Of a DNA stretch of 14,170 nt, positions 13,993 to 14,170 are shown piece after piece. The position numbers were made by a program, and so were the translations under genes. Positions within the stretch are counted from its first letter, which is position 1. The number at the start of each line of letters is the position of its first letter. This stretch comes from DAOTWP01 sp034435675 (GTDB lineage Bacteria; Chloroflexota; Anaerolineae; Aggregatilineales; Phototrophicaceae). The notes beneath the pieces are model-generated. The model worked only from the letters and a program-made list of their open reading frames with translations. It was not told the origin of the DNA and did not search any database. Where the stretch lies: NCBI GenBank assembly GCA_034435675.1, contig DAOTWP010000195.1, positions 1-14,170 of the forward strand. Direction: 5' to 3'.

Positions 13993-14170
13993 ATGGAAGA
14001 GGTGATGCAGGCAGTTGCGACGACGATTCCGGTGAACACCGCGGCGGCTGGCGTGGCAGGCCCGCCGCAGAATACCCCCCAAGCCTGGACAACAACTGAC
14101 AAAAAGTGGCTCGCCAAACACCGCCAAATCGTGGAAACGGTCTTTGCCCGTCTGGCGACCGTATTTAGCC
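13993..14170 (+). CDS. Partial frame resembling the C-terminal part of a DDE transposase (runs off right edge)
   Basis: Fifty-nine codons are open to the window end. GAGGAG (13981-13986) lies 6 bases before the ATG, a strong ribosome-binding site, and an in-frame TGA at 13975 blocks any longer upstream frame. The first 30 residues (Ala/Thr/Pro-rich) match nothing I know. The last part, WLAKHRQIVETVFARLATVF, looks like the segment with the late catalytic glutamate in IS982/IS4-like transposases (R-x-x-V/I-E-T-x-F-x-x-L). If so, the catalytic aspartates that should come earlier are absent, so this would be a 5'-truncated or fused remnant. Alternatively it is an unrelated small gene whose helix resembles this motif. 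No terminal inverted repeats were found. Confidence 0.45.
   Translation, partial: MEEVMQAVATTIPVNTAAAGVAGPPQNTPQAWTTTDKKWLAKHRQIVETVFARLATVFS

Overview
The window is GC-rich bacterial chromosome, most likely from a Chloroflexota (Anaerolineae-like) organism. This placement is an inference. It rests on the family mix: a membrane sortase beside a tail-anchored basic protein, a dicluster ferredoxin with a long tail, a cysteine-free uS4, a GT-C glycosyltransferase, and a very large TIR-nSTAND-WD40 protein. No RNA gene was found, so the taxonomy cannot be fixed from the sequence alone.

Left part (1-4872). A truncated ECF sigma factor gene leaves the window on the minus strand. It faces away from a plus-strand run made of a class I methyltransferase, a sortase, a small tail-anchored basic protein, a Crp/Fnr-type regulator and a type I methionine aminopeptidase. 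Gaps in this run are short (15 to 75 bases), so some co-transcription is likely. A good promoter candidate (perfect TATAAT) lies ahead of the methyltransferase.

Middle (4873-7229). A 167-base spacer with an unusual cluster of GTTAA half-sites precedes a 7Fe/8Fe-type ferredoxin gene, which ends at a strong hairpin. rsmI (16S rRNA 2'-O-methyltransferase) and rpsD (ribosomal protein uS4) follow, both acting on the small ribosomal subunit. An intrinsic terminator closes rpsD, at the point where it converges with the minus-strand genes.

Right part (7230-13800, minus strand). Two large genes lie 16 bases apart, probably as one transcript. The first is a 1393-residue protein with an N-terminal TIR domain, an nSTAND1 P-loop NTPase, one transmembrane helix and fourteen WD40 repeats. 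The second is a 790-residue polytopic GT39-like glycosyltransferase. The predicted layout puts TIR and NTPase inside the cell and the two propellers outside. This makes the pair the most interesting part of the window: possibly a membrane-spanning sensor whose TIR domain could be an NAD-cleaving or signalling output.

Right edge (13993-14170, plus). An open frame with a strong Shine-Dalgarno sequence runs off the window. Its last residues resemble the C-terminal part of a DDE transposase, so this edge may be a mobile-element remnant.
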